Notes: a model not told the origin generated them from the letters alone. 64,000 nt of DNA from Novosphingobium pentaromativorans US6-1 (GCF_000767465.1 NZ_CP009291.1:1629501-1693500); one strand, 5' to 3'; counted from the first letter of the stretch, positions 1 through 10,104 are shown. Numbers and translations: made by a program.

Positions 1-2
1 TG

Positions 3-635
3 GCCCTGATGAAGCCCTGGAGCCTGCCGGTCTTCGCCCTCACCGCGATCCTGCTGCCTTTCGCCCTGCTGCTGCGCTCGGCCGTGCTGGTGCCACTCGG
101 CGCGGTTATCCCGCCCCTGCGCCGCCTCGTCTGGGCACGCTTCTCGGCCTTGGCGATCAATCCCGAATTCCGCCGCCGGCCGCCCCAAGGCGATTTCAGG
201 CGCATGGTCTTCTGGCAGGAGCTGGGCTGCTCGGCCTGGGCGATCGCCCTGCTCGCCAGCACGCTGGTGCTGGGCTGGCGCCCGCTGCTGATCGCTCTGT
301 GCGTCGTATCGCTGACCGCCTTCCTCAACCAGGTCCGCACCCTCGTGGCGCACCTGTGGGAGAACGACGGTGATGCGATGACCGTGACCGCGCAGTATCT
401 CGATTCAGTGAACGTGCCGCCGCCGGCAGTGCTGGCACCGCTCTGGGCCCCGGTGGGCCTGCGCTATCACGCCTTGCACCACCTGCTTCCCAGCATGCCC
501 TATCACTCGCTGGGCGAAGCGCACCGCCGCCTGAGCGAACATCTGGGCCTCGATACGACCTACACCAAGGCGAGCTATCCCGGCCTGATGCCACTGATGT
601 CACGGCTCGTCGGCAGCACGATGCGGCCTCGGTAG
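3..635 (+). CDS. Fatty acid desaturase family protein, C-terminal part
   Basis: The frame is open to the left edge of the window, so only the C-terminal ~210 residues are seen; the ATG at 9 need not be the real start. Two hydrophobic stretches (about residues 5-35 and 75-100 counted from that ATG) are followed by a histidine cluster, RYHALHHLLPSMPYHSLG, which fits the last HxxHH box of membrane di-iron fatty acid desaturases. The family introduces double bonds into acyl chains, or hydroxylates related lipids, in the inner membrane. The earlier histidine boxes should lie outside the window, so the substrate cannot be told. The gene converges on lptG, with a hairpin between them. Confidence 0.7.
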   Translation, partial: ALMKPWSLPVFALTAILLPFALLLRSAVLVPLGAVIPPLRRLVWARFSALAINPEFRRRPPQGDFRRMVFWQELGCSAWAIALLASTLVLGWRPLLIALCVVSLTAFLNQVRTLVAHLWENDGDAMTVTAQYLDSVNVPPPAVLAPLWAPVGLRYHALHHLLPSMPYHSLGEAHRRLSEHLGLDTTYTKASYPGLMPLMSRLVGSTMRPR

Positions 636-652
636 GAACGGGAACGCCCCGC

Positions 653-677
653 CCGGCAACCTCGAACAGGTTGCCGG
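653..677. terminator. Hairpin between convergent genes
   Basis: A perfect 10-bp stem (CCGGCAACCT / AGGTTGCCGG) with a 5-nt loop lies between the stop of the desaturase gene (635) and the stop of lptG (687). It has no clear T-run on either side. Its position between two convergent genes suggests a bidirectional terminator. Confidence 0.6.
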
Positions 678-686
678 AAGCGGCGC

Positions 687-1784
687 CTATTCCTCGGTCC
701 GGATGAGGACCGTTTCACCGATCAGCGCAAAGAGCAGGAACGGCGCCCATGCCGCGATCAGCGGCGGGTAGCCGCCGAAGTTGCCCATCGCGAGCGCGGC
801 GTTGTCGAACACGAAGTAGGCAAAGCCCAGCGCCATGCCGATCACGGCGCGGATGAGAAGCTGGCCTGAGCGGGCCAGGCCGAATGCCGCGACTGCGCCC
901 AGCAAGGGCATCAGCGTTGAAGAGAACGGGCCGGAGATCTTGTGCCACCACGCAGCCTCCAGCTCGCTCGTCCGGCGCCCGGCATCGCGCAGAGCCAGGA
1001 TCGACGAAGCCAGTTCGACAATGTCCTGCGAATCCGCATCCACCTTCGACATCGTGATTTTTTCAGGCGTAATGCCCGGTGCGACGGTGGCGGTGGCAAG
1101 CGTCGTCGTCTTCGTGCCGGCAACGTCGAAGCGCACCGGCTTGTCCAGCTTCCAGCCCGGATTGAGGTAGGCCGCATCCGGCGCGCGCAGCTGCTCGACG
1201 ATCATGCCGTTGGCATCGCGCCGGTAAAACGTGACCCCGTGCAGGACCATGCCATTGCCGGTCCCCTCCAGCGACTGCGCCAGCAGGAGATCGCGCCCGT
1301 CGGCAAGGTACAGGTTGCTCTTTGCCCCGGCCTTCCTGGGGATCGGGCCATAATCCACGGCCTGCCAGGCATCGAGCGTGGCGCTGGCACGGGTTACGAC
1401 ACGTTCGTTGAAGCCGAAGCTGAGCACCGATACGGCGAGCGCCGTCAGCATCAGCGGCGCCAGGATCTGGTGCGCGGACAGGCCCGCCGCCTTCATCGAG
1501 ATGACTTCACTGTTCTGGTTCAGCGTCGCCAGGGTGATGATCGTCGCCAGCAGCACCGAATAAGGCAGGAACCGCGCGATCAGCTGGGGGATGCGCAAGC
1601 TGACGTAGTAGAACAGCTGCGCCTCGCCATTGCCCGAATAGGCCAGGATATCGCCGCTCTCACCGAGCAGGTCGAGCACCTGCAGCACCAGCACAAGCAT
1701 GAGCAGCACCGCGACGATGCGGGTGATGAAGAGCCGCGCGAGGTAGAGCGTCAGCGAGCGCGAGGGAAAGAATTCAAGCTGCAT
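687..1784 (-). CDS. lptG: LPS export ABC transporter permease LptG
   Basis: This 365-residue inner-membrane protein has the LptF/LptG (YjgP/YjgQ) layout: hydrophobic segments in the first ~110 residues, a large periplasmic domain of about 150 residues, and three membrane segments at the C-terminus (from about residue 290). With LptF and the ATPase LptB it extracts lipopolysaccharide from the inner membrane and passes it to the LptC-LptA-LptD bridge. The segment NQNSEVISMKAAGLS in the N-terminal third is typical of the family. Its ATG lies 1 bp after the lptF stop, so the two form a translationally coupled pair. Assignment as G rather than F rests on gene order and the shorter length. Confidence 0.9.
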   Translation of the reverse strand: MQLEFFPSRSLTLYLARLFITRIVAVLLMLVLVLQVLDLLGESGDILAYSGNGEAQLFYYVSLRIPQLIARFLPYSVLLATIITLATLNQNSEVISMKAAGLSAHQILAPLMLTALAVSVLSFGFNERVVTRASATLDAWQAVDYGPIPRKAGAKSNLYLADGRDLLLAQSLEGTGNGMVLHGVTFYRRDANGMIVEQLRAPDAAYLNPGWKLDKPVRFDVAGTKTTTLATATVAPGITPEKITMSKVDADSQDIVELASSILALRDAGRRTSELEAAWWHKISGPFSSTLMPLLGAVAAFGLARSGQLLIRAVIGMALGFAYFVFDNAALAMGNFGGYPPLIAAWAPFLLFALIGETVLIRTEE

Positions 1785-1785
1785 G

Positions 1786-3012
1786 TCAGGACGGATCCGC
1801 TGGGGCCGGGAGGAGCGGGCCGCGACGCTTGCGGCGCAGCAGCGACTTCAGGCGCTTGCTGACGGTCTCGGCGCCTTTTTCGAGCCAGCCGATCGCCTGT
1901 CCGCCCGGTACATAGGCGACGCGGTAGTACATCAGGAGAATCAGCATCGCGAGCACCAGGAACGGCCCCCACAGGCCGATGATCGGATTGATCCGCCCCA
2001 GCGCGGCGACGTCCGCCGCGTACTGGTTCACCTTGTGATAGGCCACGACCATGACGATAGAGACGAACAGGCCGAGCGAAGAGCTCGATCGCTTGGGCGG
2101 GATTGCAAGCGCCACCGCGAGCAGCGGAAGCAGCAGCATCATGATCACTTCGACCAGGCGGTAGTTGAAGTTCGCCTGGCTCGCCACGCGCTCCTGCCTG
2201 GGCCTCTCGTCGCTCCAGCCCAGCTTCATCAGTTCAGGCAGGAGATACTCACGGTCCTCGCCGCCGCGTTTGCGGAACTTCTCGATCTGCGGCAGGTCGA
2301 TCGGCAGGTCGTGGCGGGTGAAGCTGAGGACGCGCGGGCTGCTGCCCGGCATATCCTGGATGATCTGGCCCTGCTCGAGCCGCAGGATGACCGTGTCGGG
2401 CGCGCCCTGCAGCGCAAGGAACTGGCCCTCGCGCGCGGAGATCGAGAGCACCTGCCCCTTCTCGTTGGCGACGCGCGCGAAGATACCGATGAGACGGCGC
2501 CCATCGTCGCGGCTCTCGTCGATGCGAAGCGCAATGCGGTCCTTGAGCGCGGTGAATTCGCCCACCTTGATCGAGGCGCCCAGTGCACCGGACTTCAGCT
2601 CGTAGTTGAGCTGCTCGTAATAATAGCGCGAGAGCGGCTGCAGGTAGCCGACGATGGCCAGGTTGAGGCCGGCCAGGACGATCGTGATCAGGTACGGCAC
2701 GCGCAGGAGCCGCGTATAGCTCAGCCCCACGGCACGCATGACGTCCAGTTCGCTGGACGTGGCGAGCTTGCGAAAGGCGAGCAGGATGCCGAGCATCAGG
2801 CCCAGCGGTATCGCCAGGCTGGCATATTCCGGCAGCAGGTTGGCGAGCATCTTGAACACGACGCCCACGGGACCGCCCTGCGTTGCGACGAAGTCGAACA
2901 GGCGCAGCATCTTGTCGAGCACGAGCAAGGAAGCCGCCAGCAGGAAGATGCCGAGCATGGGCATCAGCACCAGGCGGAAGATGTAGCGATCGATGGCGCT
3001 GAAGAATTTCAC
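1786..3012 (-). CDS. lptF: LPS export ABC transporter permease LptF
   Basis: This 408-residue protein has the same architecture as its downstream neighbour: membrane segments at about residues 10-120, a periplasmic beta-jellyroll region at about 130-290, and C-terminal membrane segments at about 290-380. The motif SSELDVMRAVGLS is characteristic of LptF/LptG permeases. It is the first gene of the lptF-lptG pair. A 244-bp stretch separates it from the end of clpS and should hold its promoter; I could not fix -35/-10 boxes there. The C-terminal tail is rich in arginine and lysine (KRLKSLLRRKRRG) and probably cytoplasmic. Confidence 0.9.
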   Translation of the reverse strand: MKFFSAIDRYIFRLVLMPMLGIFLLAASLLVLDKMLRLFDFVATQGGPVGVVFKMLANLLPEYASLAIPLGLMLGILLAFRKLATSSELDVMRAVGLSYTRLLRVPYLITIVLAGLNLAIVGYLQPLSRYYYEQLNYELKSGALGASIKVGEFTALKDRIALRIDESRDDGRRLIGIFARVANEKGQVLSISAREGQFLALQGAPDTVILRLEQGQIIQDMPGSSPRVLSFTRHDLPIDLPQIEKFRKRGGEDREYLLPELMKLGWSDERPRQERVASQANFNYRLVEVIMMLLLPLLAVALAIPPKRSSSSLGLFVSIVMVVAYHKVNQYAADVAALGRINPIIGLWGPFLVLAMLILLMYYRVAYVPGGQAIGWLEKGAETVSKRLKSLLRRKRRGPLLPAPADPS

Positions 3013-3256
3013 GTGTTCGTCGTCACATTACCGTCCTTCCTCTGGCCCTTAACGGCTAGCCGCGGCGGGCGAAAGCCATTTGTCGGCCTAACCCCCGATA
3101 AGCTGGGCTATCGACGGGGCAGCGCGAGCGCCTGACGACGGCCGCCGTGCGGCGATGCCAAGCCACGCGGAAAACGGGACATCCCGCCTCACGCCACAAG
3201 GAAGGCTGAACTATCGGGAAGTGCAGGCGGTTCCCCGCCGAAACATCGGCCGGCAA

Positions 3257-3643
3257 TCAGGCCTTTTCGAGGGTGCACTGCAGGGGATGCTGGTTCTGCC
3301 GGGCGAAATCCATCACCTGGTTCACCTTGGTCTCGGCGATCTCGTAAGGAAAGATGCCGCAGACGCCGACGCCCTTCTGGTGCACGTGGAGCATGACGCG
3401 GGTCGCCTGCTCAAGATCCATCTGGAAGAAACGCTTGAGGACCATCACCACGAATTCCATCGGGGTATAGTCGTCATTAAGCATCAGCACCTTGAACTGG
3501 CTCGGCTTTTTGGGCTTTGCGCGGGTCTTGGTGGCAATGCCGACCTGCTCGTCGCCACCCGGGTTGCGGGTGGGATCATCATTGTCCCCACAGCGCATGG
3601 GCAAGGGACGGAAGAGATCTGAATCGGCTGGGTCGGGATGCAT
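3257..3643 (-). CDS. clpS: ATP-dependent Clp protease adaptor ClpS
   Basis: The C-terminal ~85 residues are a ClpS domain: the segment [17 protein letters not shown] contains the [10 protein letters not shown] stretch that forms the N-degron pocket, followed by the helix [14 protein letters not shown] and the HxxGxGVCG-like segment [19 protein letters not shown]. ClpS delivers N-end-rule substrates to ClpAP in the cytoplasm. The N-terminal extension is acidic and low in complexity, as usual in alphaproteobacteria. I chose the ATG at 3643 (128 residues); a GTG at 3670 and an ATG at 3598 are possible, and none has a strong ribosome site. It is probably a single-gene unit, separated from the phasin gene by a strong hairpin. 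Confidence 0.9.
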   Translation of the reverse strand: MHPDPADSDLFRPLPMRCGDNDDPTRNPGGDEQVGIATKTRAKPKKPSQFKVLMLNDDYTPMEFVVMVLKRFFQMDLEQATRVMLHVHQKGVGVCGIFPYEIAETKVNQVMDFARQNQHPLQCTLEKA

Positions 3644-3714
3644 GGCGGGTAGAATATCGCAACGGAGCACTGAACTACAAGATGCCCCGGCCAGATAGTA
3701 CGATTTTCACGCTT

Positions 3715-3749
3715 GGCCGATCGGGTGCGCCATTGCCACCCGATCGGCC
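3715..3749 (-). terminator. Strong hairpin downstream of the phasin gene
   Basis: A perfect 13-bp stem, GGCCGATCGGGTG paired with CACCCGATCGGCC, with a 9-nt loop. It lies 17 bp past the phasin stop on the minus strand and before clpS. It probably terminates the phasin transcript, although no long U-tract follows. Confidence 0.65.
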
Positions 3750-3765
3750 GTAATGCGTGCAATCC

Positions 3766-4794
3766 TTAGAGCGAGGTCTGACGGACCTTCTCCATGGCCA
3801 TGCTGACGCGGCCCGAGATCGGGGCCATCACGTCGCTCATGAGCTTGAGCATCGCTTCGCTGTTCTTCGAGCTGTAGGCGACGGCGCTGTCGAAGTTCTT
3901 GCGCATCATGTCGCCCTGGATCTTGAAGAAGTCGGTCGGCGACTTGGCAGCTGCCAGTTCCTTGATGTCGCCCGACATGGTTTCGAAGGTCGAGCGACCT
4001 TCCGAAACGATCTCGGAGCCAAGGCCCTGCATACCTTCGGCGAAGATCTTGCCGGATTCCATCACGGCTTCGACGTTGCCCTTGGTGAATTCGTTCACTT
4101 CACCCATCATGGTGGTGCTTTTTTCGAAAGCAGCCTTGGCCTTGGCCTGGGCCTCGGTCATCGCCTGCTGAATTCCTGCAAAGTTAGCGCTCATGTCCAT
4201 TGATTGTTCCTCGAGCATGAAGTTAGTGAAAAGTCCTGCGAATACGGGTGACTTGGCATCGACGGTCTTGGGCGCCGCCTTGGTTTGAGGTGCCGCGGGC
4301 TTGGCCGTAGCAGGCTTTACCTTTGCGACCTCCAGCGCCGGCTTGGCCGGAGCGGCCTGAACCGGAGCGACGGGTGCCGGCTTCGGCTTTTCGGCCGGAG
4401 CTGGCTTCGACTTTGCGGCGGCAGCCTTGGGCTTCTCCGCAGTCTTGGGTTTGACGGCCGCCTTGGGGGCAGTCTTCGCCTTGGGCGCGACCTTGGCCGT
4501 CGTGGCGTCGGCCGTGTCAGGCGCCGCAGCTTTCGTTTCCACGACCGGAGCCGCTTCGGGCTTGGCTTCCGTGGCCGCAGTTTCTTCGGGCTTGGATGCT
4601 TCGGTCGGGGTCACTGCGAGCTCATCCTTTTTCGCTGCTGATTCCTCTGAAGCGGCTTTCGCCGCCGTCGTCTTGGCTGCCGGCTTGACGGATTTCCCGG
4701 CCTTGACCGAAGGCTCATCCGAAGCTGACGCTGCCGCCGCTTCGTAAGCCTTTTCGGCAAGCGCCTTACCCTTCTCGTCTTCGGTCCCGGCCAT
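3766..4794 (-). CDS. Phasin family protein (PHA granule-associated)
   Basis: The predicted 342-residue protein has two parts. The N-terminal ~190 residues are a low-complexity Ala/Lys/Pro/Glu region (repeats such as AKPAAPQTKAAPK, KPKPAPVAP). The C-terminal ~140 residues form an amphipathic helical phasin domain (MDMSANFAGIQQAMTEAQAK and onwards). Phasins coat polyhydroxyalkanoate granules and control their size and number. The ATG at 4794 is chosen because CAGGA lies 9 nt upstream; the frame is open further upstream to 4905 but without a ribosome site. The Lys/Ala/Pro-rich N-terminus resembles nucleoid- or granule-tethering extensions (inference). PhaR-like palindromes lie 80-165 bp upstream. 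Confidence 0.85.
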   Translation of the reverse strand: MAGTEDEKGKALAEKAYEAAAASASDEPSVKAGKSVKPAAKTTAAKAASEESAAKKDELAVTPTEASKPEETAATEAKPEAAPVVETKAAAPDTADATTAKVAPKAKTAPKAAVKPKTAEKPKAAAAKSKPAPAEKPKPAPVAPVQAAPAKPALEVAKVKPATAKPAAPQTKAAPKTVDAKSPVFAGLFTNFMLEEQSMDMSANFAGIQQAMTEAQAKAKAAFEKSTTMMGEVNEFTKGNVEAVMESGKIFAEGMQGLGSEIVSEGRSTFETMSGDIKELAAAKSPTDFFKIQGDMMRKNFDSAVAYSSKNSEAMLKLMSDVMAPISGRVSMAMEKVRQTSL

Positions 4795-4874
4795 ACGCTT
4801 CAATCCTGCTTCCCGCATTCTGCGCTCGGGCCAACTGCAGCCCGATTCGGTAGTCAGCGATTCGAGAATTCTGT

Positions 4875-4958
4875 TTGTTGCATTGCACAATATGATCTCG
4901 CACAAGCGAAGTCAATACCAAAATTGTGCACTGCACAATAAATGTTGCAGTGCAGCAA
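4875..4958. promoter_or_regulatory. Cluster of PhaR-like TGCA palindromes upstream of the phasin gene
   Basis: Three related sites lie in the 434-bp gap between phaC and the phasin gene: TTGTTGCATTGCACAA (4875-4890), the perfect palindrome TTGTGCACTGCACAA (4924-4938) and TTGCAGTGCAGCAA (4945-4958). Repressors of the PhaR type in alphaproteobacteria recognise TGC-rich palindromes of this kind upstream of phasin genes and release them when PHA granules form. No phaR gene is in the window. The rest of the gap (4959-5228) shows nothing I recognise. Confidence 0.65.
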
Positions 4959-5228
4959 TCGCGCCCAGACACGGGGTCCGGTGCGGGCTGGGCAGTCCTC
5001 TCTCCAATGTCGCGCCGCAGCGCGCTGCCGATGCGATACTACCGAATCCGGCCCTGCTTGGATATCCGCAATTTCCGAAAGGTTTCGTGACGATTGCGCG
5101 GAACTGCCGATTAAATTTCGGCAGCGCCGGTGATCATCGCTTCACCGAGCGCAGGTCATCACCCCATAAGATGCGCAAAGCGCCAGGCATAAACGCCCCC
5201 GGCGCGGCGCACCCTGACAGCCGCTGAA

Positions 5229-7091
5229 TCAGCGCGTCATCACGTAGCGACCCGGTGCATCCTCGATGACCTTGTCGCCGCGCCCGCCCGGGCGCCGCTT
5301 GCCGCGAGCCGAGACTTCATCGCTGCCCAGTGCACGAATCCACTCGACCCAATGGGGCCACCAGCTGCCCGGGTGCTCCTTCGCCCCGGCGACGAATTCC
5401 TCGAGCGTGTCGGGCGATTCGTCGTTGGTCCAGTACTGGTACTTGCCCGAAGAAGGCGGATTGACCACCCCGGCGATATGCCCGGATCCTGCCAGCAGGA
5501 AAGTCTGCGGCCCCGAAAGGTAATGGGTGAACTTCCAGACGCTGGAAGGCGGGGCAATGTGATCTTCGCGCCCGGCCTGGACATAGGCCGGCGTGGTGAT
5601 GCGGTGCAGGTCGATCGGCACCCCGCACGCGCTCAGCGAATCCGCAACGACAAGGCGGTTGTCGCGGTAAAGATCACGCAGGTAATCGCGATGCCAGCGG
5701 GCCGGCAGGTTGGTTACGTCGCCGTTCCAGTGCAGCAGGTCGAAGGCAGGGTATTCCTCGCCCTTGAGGTAATTCTTCTCGACGTAGTTCCAGATCAGAT
5801 CGTTGCCGCGAAGGATATTGAAGGTGGCCGCAAGATAGCGTCCGTCGACGTAGCCCTCCGGCGAAAGCTGGCCGATCGTCTCGATCTGCTGGTCGTCGAC
5901 GAAGACCTTGAGGTCGCCTGCCCCTTCGAAATCGACCTGGGCGGTAAAGAAGGTCGCGCTGGCAACCTTGTCGGCCTCGCCCTTGCGCGCCAGCACGGCA
6001 AGTGTCGCCGCCAGGGTGGTCCCGGCAACGCAATAGCCGATGGTGTGCACAGCCGGTACCTTCAGCCTCTCGCGCACATGGTCGATCGCGTCGATCTGGG
6101 CCTGGATGTAATCGTCCCACAACAGGTCCGCCATCGAGGCGTCGGCAGACTTCCAAGAGACCATGAACACGGTCAGCCCCTGCTCGACCGCCCAGCGCAC
6201 GAAGCTCTTCTTCGCGTTGAGGTCGAGGATGTAGAAGCGGTTGATCCAAGGCGGGAAGATCACCAGCGGCGTTGCCAGCACCTTGTCGGTGGTGGGCGTG
6301 TACTGGATGATCTGGAACAGGTCGGTCTCGTGAACGACCTTGCCCGGCGTCACCGCGATGTTCTCGCCCAGCTTGAACGCGGCCGGGTTGGTATGCGTCA
6401 GCTGGCCCTTGCGCAAGTCGTCGAGCATGTGCTCGAACCCGCGGATCAGGCTCTCGCCGCCAGTCTCGTTGGCCTTGGCCAGCGCCACCGGGTTGGTCAG
6501 GGGAAAGTTCGCCGGACTCAGTGCATCGACAATGGTCTTTGCCGCGAAGATCAGCTGCGCCTTGCGGCCCGGCTCGAGATCCTCGATCGCCTCGGCGTGT
6601 TTCATCACCTGCGTGGAGAGCAAGAGGTAGAGCTGGTGCAGGACCGCGAAGATCGGCTTGCTGCGCCATTCCGGATCGGCGAAGCGCCGATCGCGAAGCG
6701 GCATATGGGGATCGCCCTTCGCTTCCTCGAAAGCGCGCGGGCCCATGCCGTACTGGCCAAGCACGGCCGTCAGCACCGCGATGACTTCGTCCCAGAGACC
6801 CTGCTGGACTTGCGGGTTGGAGAGCGGCAGCTGGCGCATCACGGCCTCGAAAGTCGCGATCCACTTCACCGGGTCGGTGTAATGCGATTTCTCGCCCGAC
6901 GCCTTGCTCAGTTGCTCGACCTGGAACTCGGTCCAGATCGACTGCAAGCGCCCTGCCACTTCCGCCCACTGGACGGCCTTCTCCGCGCCCTGCGAACTTT
7001 CGGCAGGCAACATCTGACCAAAGAGAGTCGCCATACCCTTGGCCTGGCCGCGAAGCATATCCGAGAACACTTCCGTAGCGTCAGTAGCCAT
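5229..7091 (-). CDS. phaC: Class I poly(3-hydroxyalkanoate) synthase PhaC
   Basis: The 620-residue product matches class I PHA synthases in length and layout: an N-terminal domain of about 200 residues and a C-terminal alpha/beta-hydrolase domain. The lipase-like box GYCVAG carries the nucleophile at about Cys354. The other catalytic residues are in the segments GREDHIAP (Asp) and GSGHIAGVVNPP (His). The enzyme polymerises (R)-3-hydroxyacyl-CoA into storage polyester at the granule surface. The ATG at 7091 has GGGAG 11 nt upstream. A PhaR-like TGCACTGCACAA site lies about 40 bp upstream, suggesting shared control with the phasin gene. No phaA or phaB lies nearby. Confidence 0.95.
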   Translation of the reverse strand: MATDATEVFSDMLRGQAKGMATLFGQMLPAESSQGAEKAVQWAEVAGRLQSIWTEFQVEQLSKASGEKSHYTDPVKWIATFEAVMRQLPLSNPQVQQGLWDEVIAVLTAVLGQYGMGPRAFEEAKGDPHMPLRDRRFADPEWRSKPIFAVLHQLYLLLSTQVMKHAEAIEDLEPGRKAQLIFAAKTIVDALSPANFPLTNPVALAKANETGGESLIRGFEHMLDDLRKGQLTHTNPAAFKLGENIAVTPGKVVHETDLFQIIQYTPTTDKVLATPLVIFPPWINRFYILDLNAKKSFVRWAVEQGLTVFMVSWKSADASMADLLWDDYIQAQIDAIDHVRERLKVPAVHTIGYCVAGTTLAATLAVLARKGEADKVASATFFTAQVDFEGAGDLKVFVDDQQIETIGQLSPEGYVDGRYLAATFNILRGNDLIWNYVEKNYLKGEEYPAFDLLHWNGDVTNLPARWHRDYLRDLYRDNRLVVADSLSACGVPIDLHRITTPAYVQAGREDHIAPPSSVWKFTHYLSGPQTFLLAGSGHIAGVVNPPSSGKYQYWTNDESPDTLEEFVAGAKEHPGSWWPHWVEWIRALGSDEVSARGKRRPGGRGDKVIEDAPGRYVMTR

Positions 7092-7128
7092 GAATCACGA
7101 AACTCCCTTGGATCGTGACCTAGTCTTA

Positions 7129-7142
7129 GTTGCACTGCACAA
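7129..7142. promoter_or_regulatory. PhaR-like site upstream of phaC
   Basis: GTTGCACTGCACAA lies 38-51 bp upstream of the phaC start. It shares the TGCACTGCACAA core with the palindrome at 4924-4938 upstream of the phasin gene. It is probably an operator of the same repressor. Confidence 0.6.
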
Positions 7143-7267
7143 ACTGTCGAGCCCCCTTCTGGGCAATATCCTTGCGCAATCCACGCGATCGGCATTTGCG
7201 CCGCGCGCGTAATCCCCTACAGGAAGCCACGCGGCAATCCCGCCGCCATCATGGATTTATCGAGGTC

Positions 7268-8467
<1,200 letters not shown>

Positions 8468-8619
8468 GGGGCCCTAAACAGGCTGACATGGTATTTTCTC
8501 ACATAAAAAACTGTGATCCAGGTGACATTCCTGTAAGTTTTTATGTGTTGTTTTTGAGTGCCCAAACCCGAACAATCTGCGTGCATGAATTGAAGGCCTG
8601 CACGGAGATGGGGGAAATG

Positions 8620-9384
8620 ATGGCCAGCCTGGATACCGCCAAGAAAGCCGACCAGCATAAAGGAGCCAAGCATGGCTTCTGCTGGTTGGCCTCGGGCGAC
8701 ATTCCCAAGGACATGGACCTGCGGCGTTCCGGCTGGAAACTTGTTGAACGCGACCGGCCGAGCGAGGAATGCATCGGCGTATTTTACGCCGCCGGTCTGG
8801 ACAACATGGGCTGGATGCACATCCTCTCCTCGTTTGGCGTGGAAATGCGGCGCCACGTGCTGGTGACGGGCGTGGAGCTTGCGCACGAACGGGCCACGCT
8901 CCTGCAGATCGGGTTCGGCGACGTCGTCTCTTCAGACATCAGCCTCGAGGAACTGGAAGCCCGCGCCAGCCGGGTCTCAGAGGCGCTGCAATGGCTGCCG
9001 CGCCATCGCAAGATCGGATCCCTCTCGCTCGACCTGCTCGCACGCGAGGCGTTCGGGGACGACAAGCCGTTGAACCTCAATCCACGTGAGTTCGCCCTGC
9101 TCTGGCGCCTGGCGGACTGCGTCGGCCACACCGTCAGCAAGCAGTCGCTGATCCAGGACGTGTGGCGCATGGGCTTCGTGCCGGAGACCAACAGCATCGC
9201 CGTCCACATGTCCCGCCTGCGCCGAAAGCTCTCCTTCGTGGGGCTGTCCGGCATGATCGAGACGAGCTCGCCCGGCGGCTATCGCCTCACCCTGCCCGAG
9301 GAAGCTGATGAGGGACCCGGCGTGCGCTCGCAATACGGCAAGGTGGCCCCCTCAGGCGCCCTGGGCCGGCCCGCGAAGCACTGA
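8620..9384 (+). CDS. Winged-helix transcriptional regulator with degenerate receiver-like N-terminus
   Basis: The C-terminal ~95 residues are an OmpR/PhoB-type winged helix: LNLNPREFALLWRLAD, then SKQSLIQDVW, then the recognition helix NSIAVHMSRLRRKL and the wing SPGGYRLTL. The N-terminal ~140 residues have the length of a receiver domain, but I see no acidic triad or obvious phospho-acceptor Asp, so it may be an orphan, phosphorylation-independent regulator. I chose the second of two adjacent ATGs (8617, 8620), which has GGGGAA 5 nt upstream; the frame is open to an ATG at 8487. It stands alone after the aminotransferase gene and converges on mobA. Confidence 0.7.
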   Translation: MASLDTAKKADQHKGAKHGFCWLASGDIPKDMDLRRSGWKLVERDRPSEECIGVFYAAGLDNMGWMHILSSFGVEMRRHVLVTGVELAHERATLLQIGFGDVVSSDISLEELEARASRVSEALQWLPRHRKIGSLSLDLLAREAFGDDKPLNLNPREFALLWRLADCVGHTVSKQSLIQDVWRMGFVPETNSIAVHMSRLRRKLSFVGLSGMIETSSPGGYRLTLPEEADEGPGVRSQYGKVAPSGALGRPAKH

Positions 9385-9410
9385 CAGGAAGCGACGCGCG
9401 CCTCTTCCTT

Positions 9411-9935
9411 TTATCCCTTTTCGGAAATCGCCGAGAGATCCGCCGGAGTGTTGATGTTGGGGATCGACTTGCCTGCCTTGACCTTGCGCGCACCGATTTT
9501 GTCGGCGAAGCGCAACATCGAATGCTTCTCGTCACTGTGCAGTAGCGCCTCGATTGCCATGGAGGCCGAGGCTGGCCAGAGGCCAATCACCGGCTGATCG
9601 ACCAGACATGCGGGCGCAGCGCCCAGAAGCTCAAGCAGGTTATCGGGCAACGCCGCGACATCAACGCCGCAGGTGAGCACCGTTTCGTAACCCTCGTCAT
9701 GCGCGTGGTGCAAGGCCGCCGCAATGCCGCCAAGAGGGCCCATCCCGGGCCGCGGCCAATCAGGCAGGGTCGGCGCCGGCGCCGTTTCGCGCCCGACGAC
9801 AATCACGTGATCGCACAGTCCCGCAAGCGCATCGACCGCCAGGGCAAGCAATGTATGCCCTTCCAGCTCCGCCAGCGCCTTGTCACTGCCGAAGCGACTG
9901 GATTGCCCACCTGCAAGAACGGCTCCAAGGATCAT
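9411..9935 (-). CDS. mobA: Molybdenum cofactor guanylyltransferase MobA
   Basis: The N-terminal LGAVLAGGQSSRFGSDKAL matches the nucleotidyltransferase signature (LAGGxSxRxGxDKA) of MobA, which attaches GMP to molybdopterin to make the guanine dinucleotide cofactor. Further family features are VIVVGRE and the segment GPLGGIAAALHHA; CGVDVAALP corresponds to the usual (C/A)DMP-type metal site. The length of 174 residues is normal. The ATG at 9935 has GGAG 8 nt upstream; the TTG just before it is less likely. No other molybdenum cofactor genes lie in the window. Confidence 0.85.
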   Translation of the reverse strand: MILGAVLAGGQSSRFGSDKALAELEGHTLLALAVDALAGLCDHVIVVGRETAPAPTLPDWPRPGMGPLGGIAAALHHAHDEGYETVLTCGVDVAALPDNLLELLGAAPACLVDQPVIGLWPASASMAIEALLHSDEKHSMLRFADKIGARKVKAGKSIPNINTPADLSAISEKG

Positions 9936-10104
9936 CAACGCGGCTCCACCAGCAGCCCCGCCCAGGCCGGCGCGGCAAATCGGCCCTAACGTAGCGCAAG
10001 GAAGCCCTTAGCCAAACGATAGTTTTCAACCGACGCGCGAATCGGATTGCGCCCGGCCCGGAGGGTTGCTAGGGGCGCACCTCCACAGGAACACCACCTT
10101 GGAT

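Noticed and set aside
1783..3135. 450-codon plus-strand open frame opposite lptF
   Set aside because: It lies antisense to lptF, is rich in His/Gln/Arg/Asp as expected of a shadow frame in GC-rich DNA, and has no ribosome site or domain.
5352..7118. 588-codon plus-strand open frame opposite phaC
   Set aside because: It mirrors the codon structure of phaC, a certain gene; composition (Arg/His/Gln/Val-rich) is that of a shadow.
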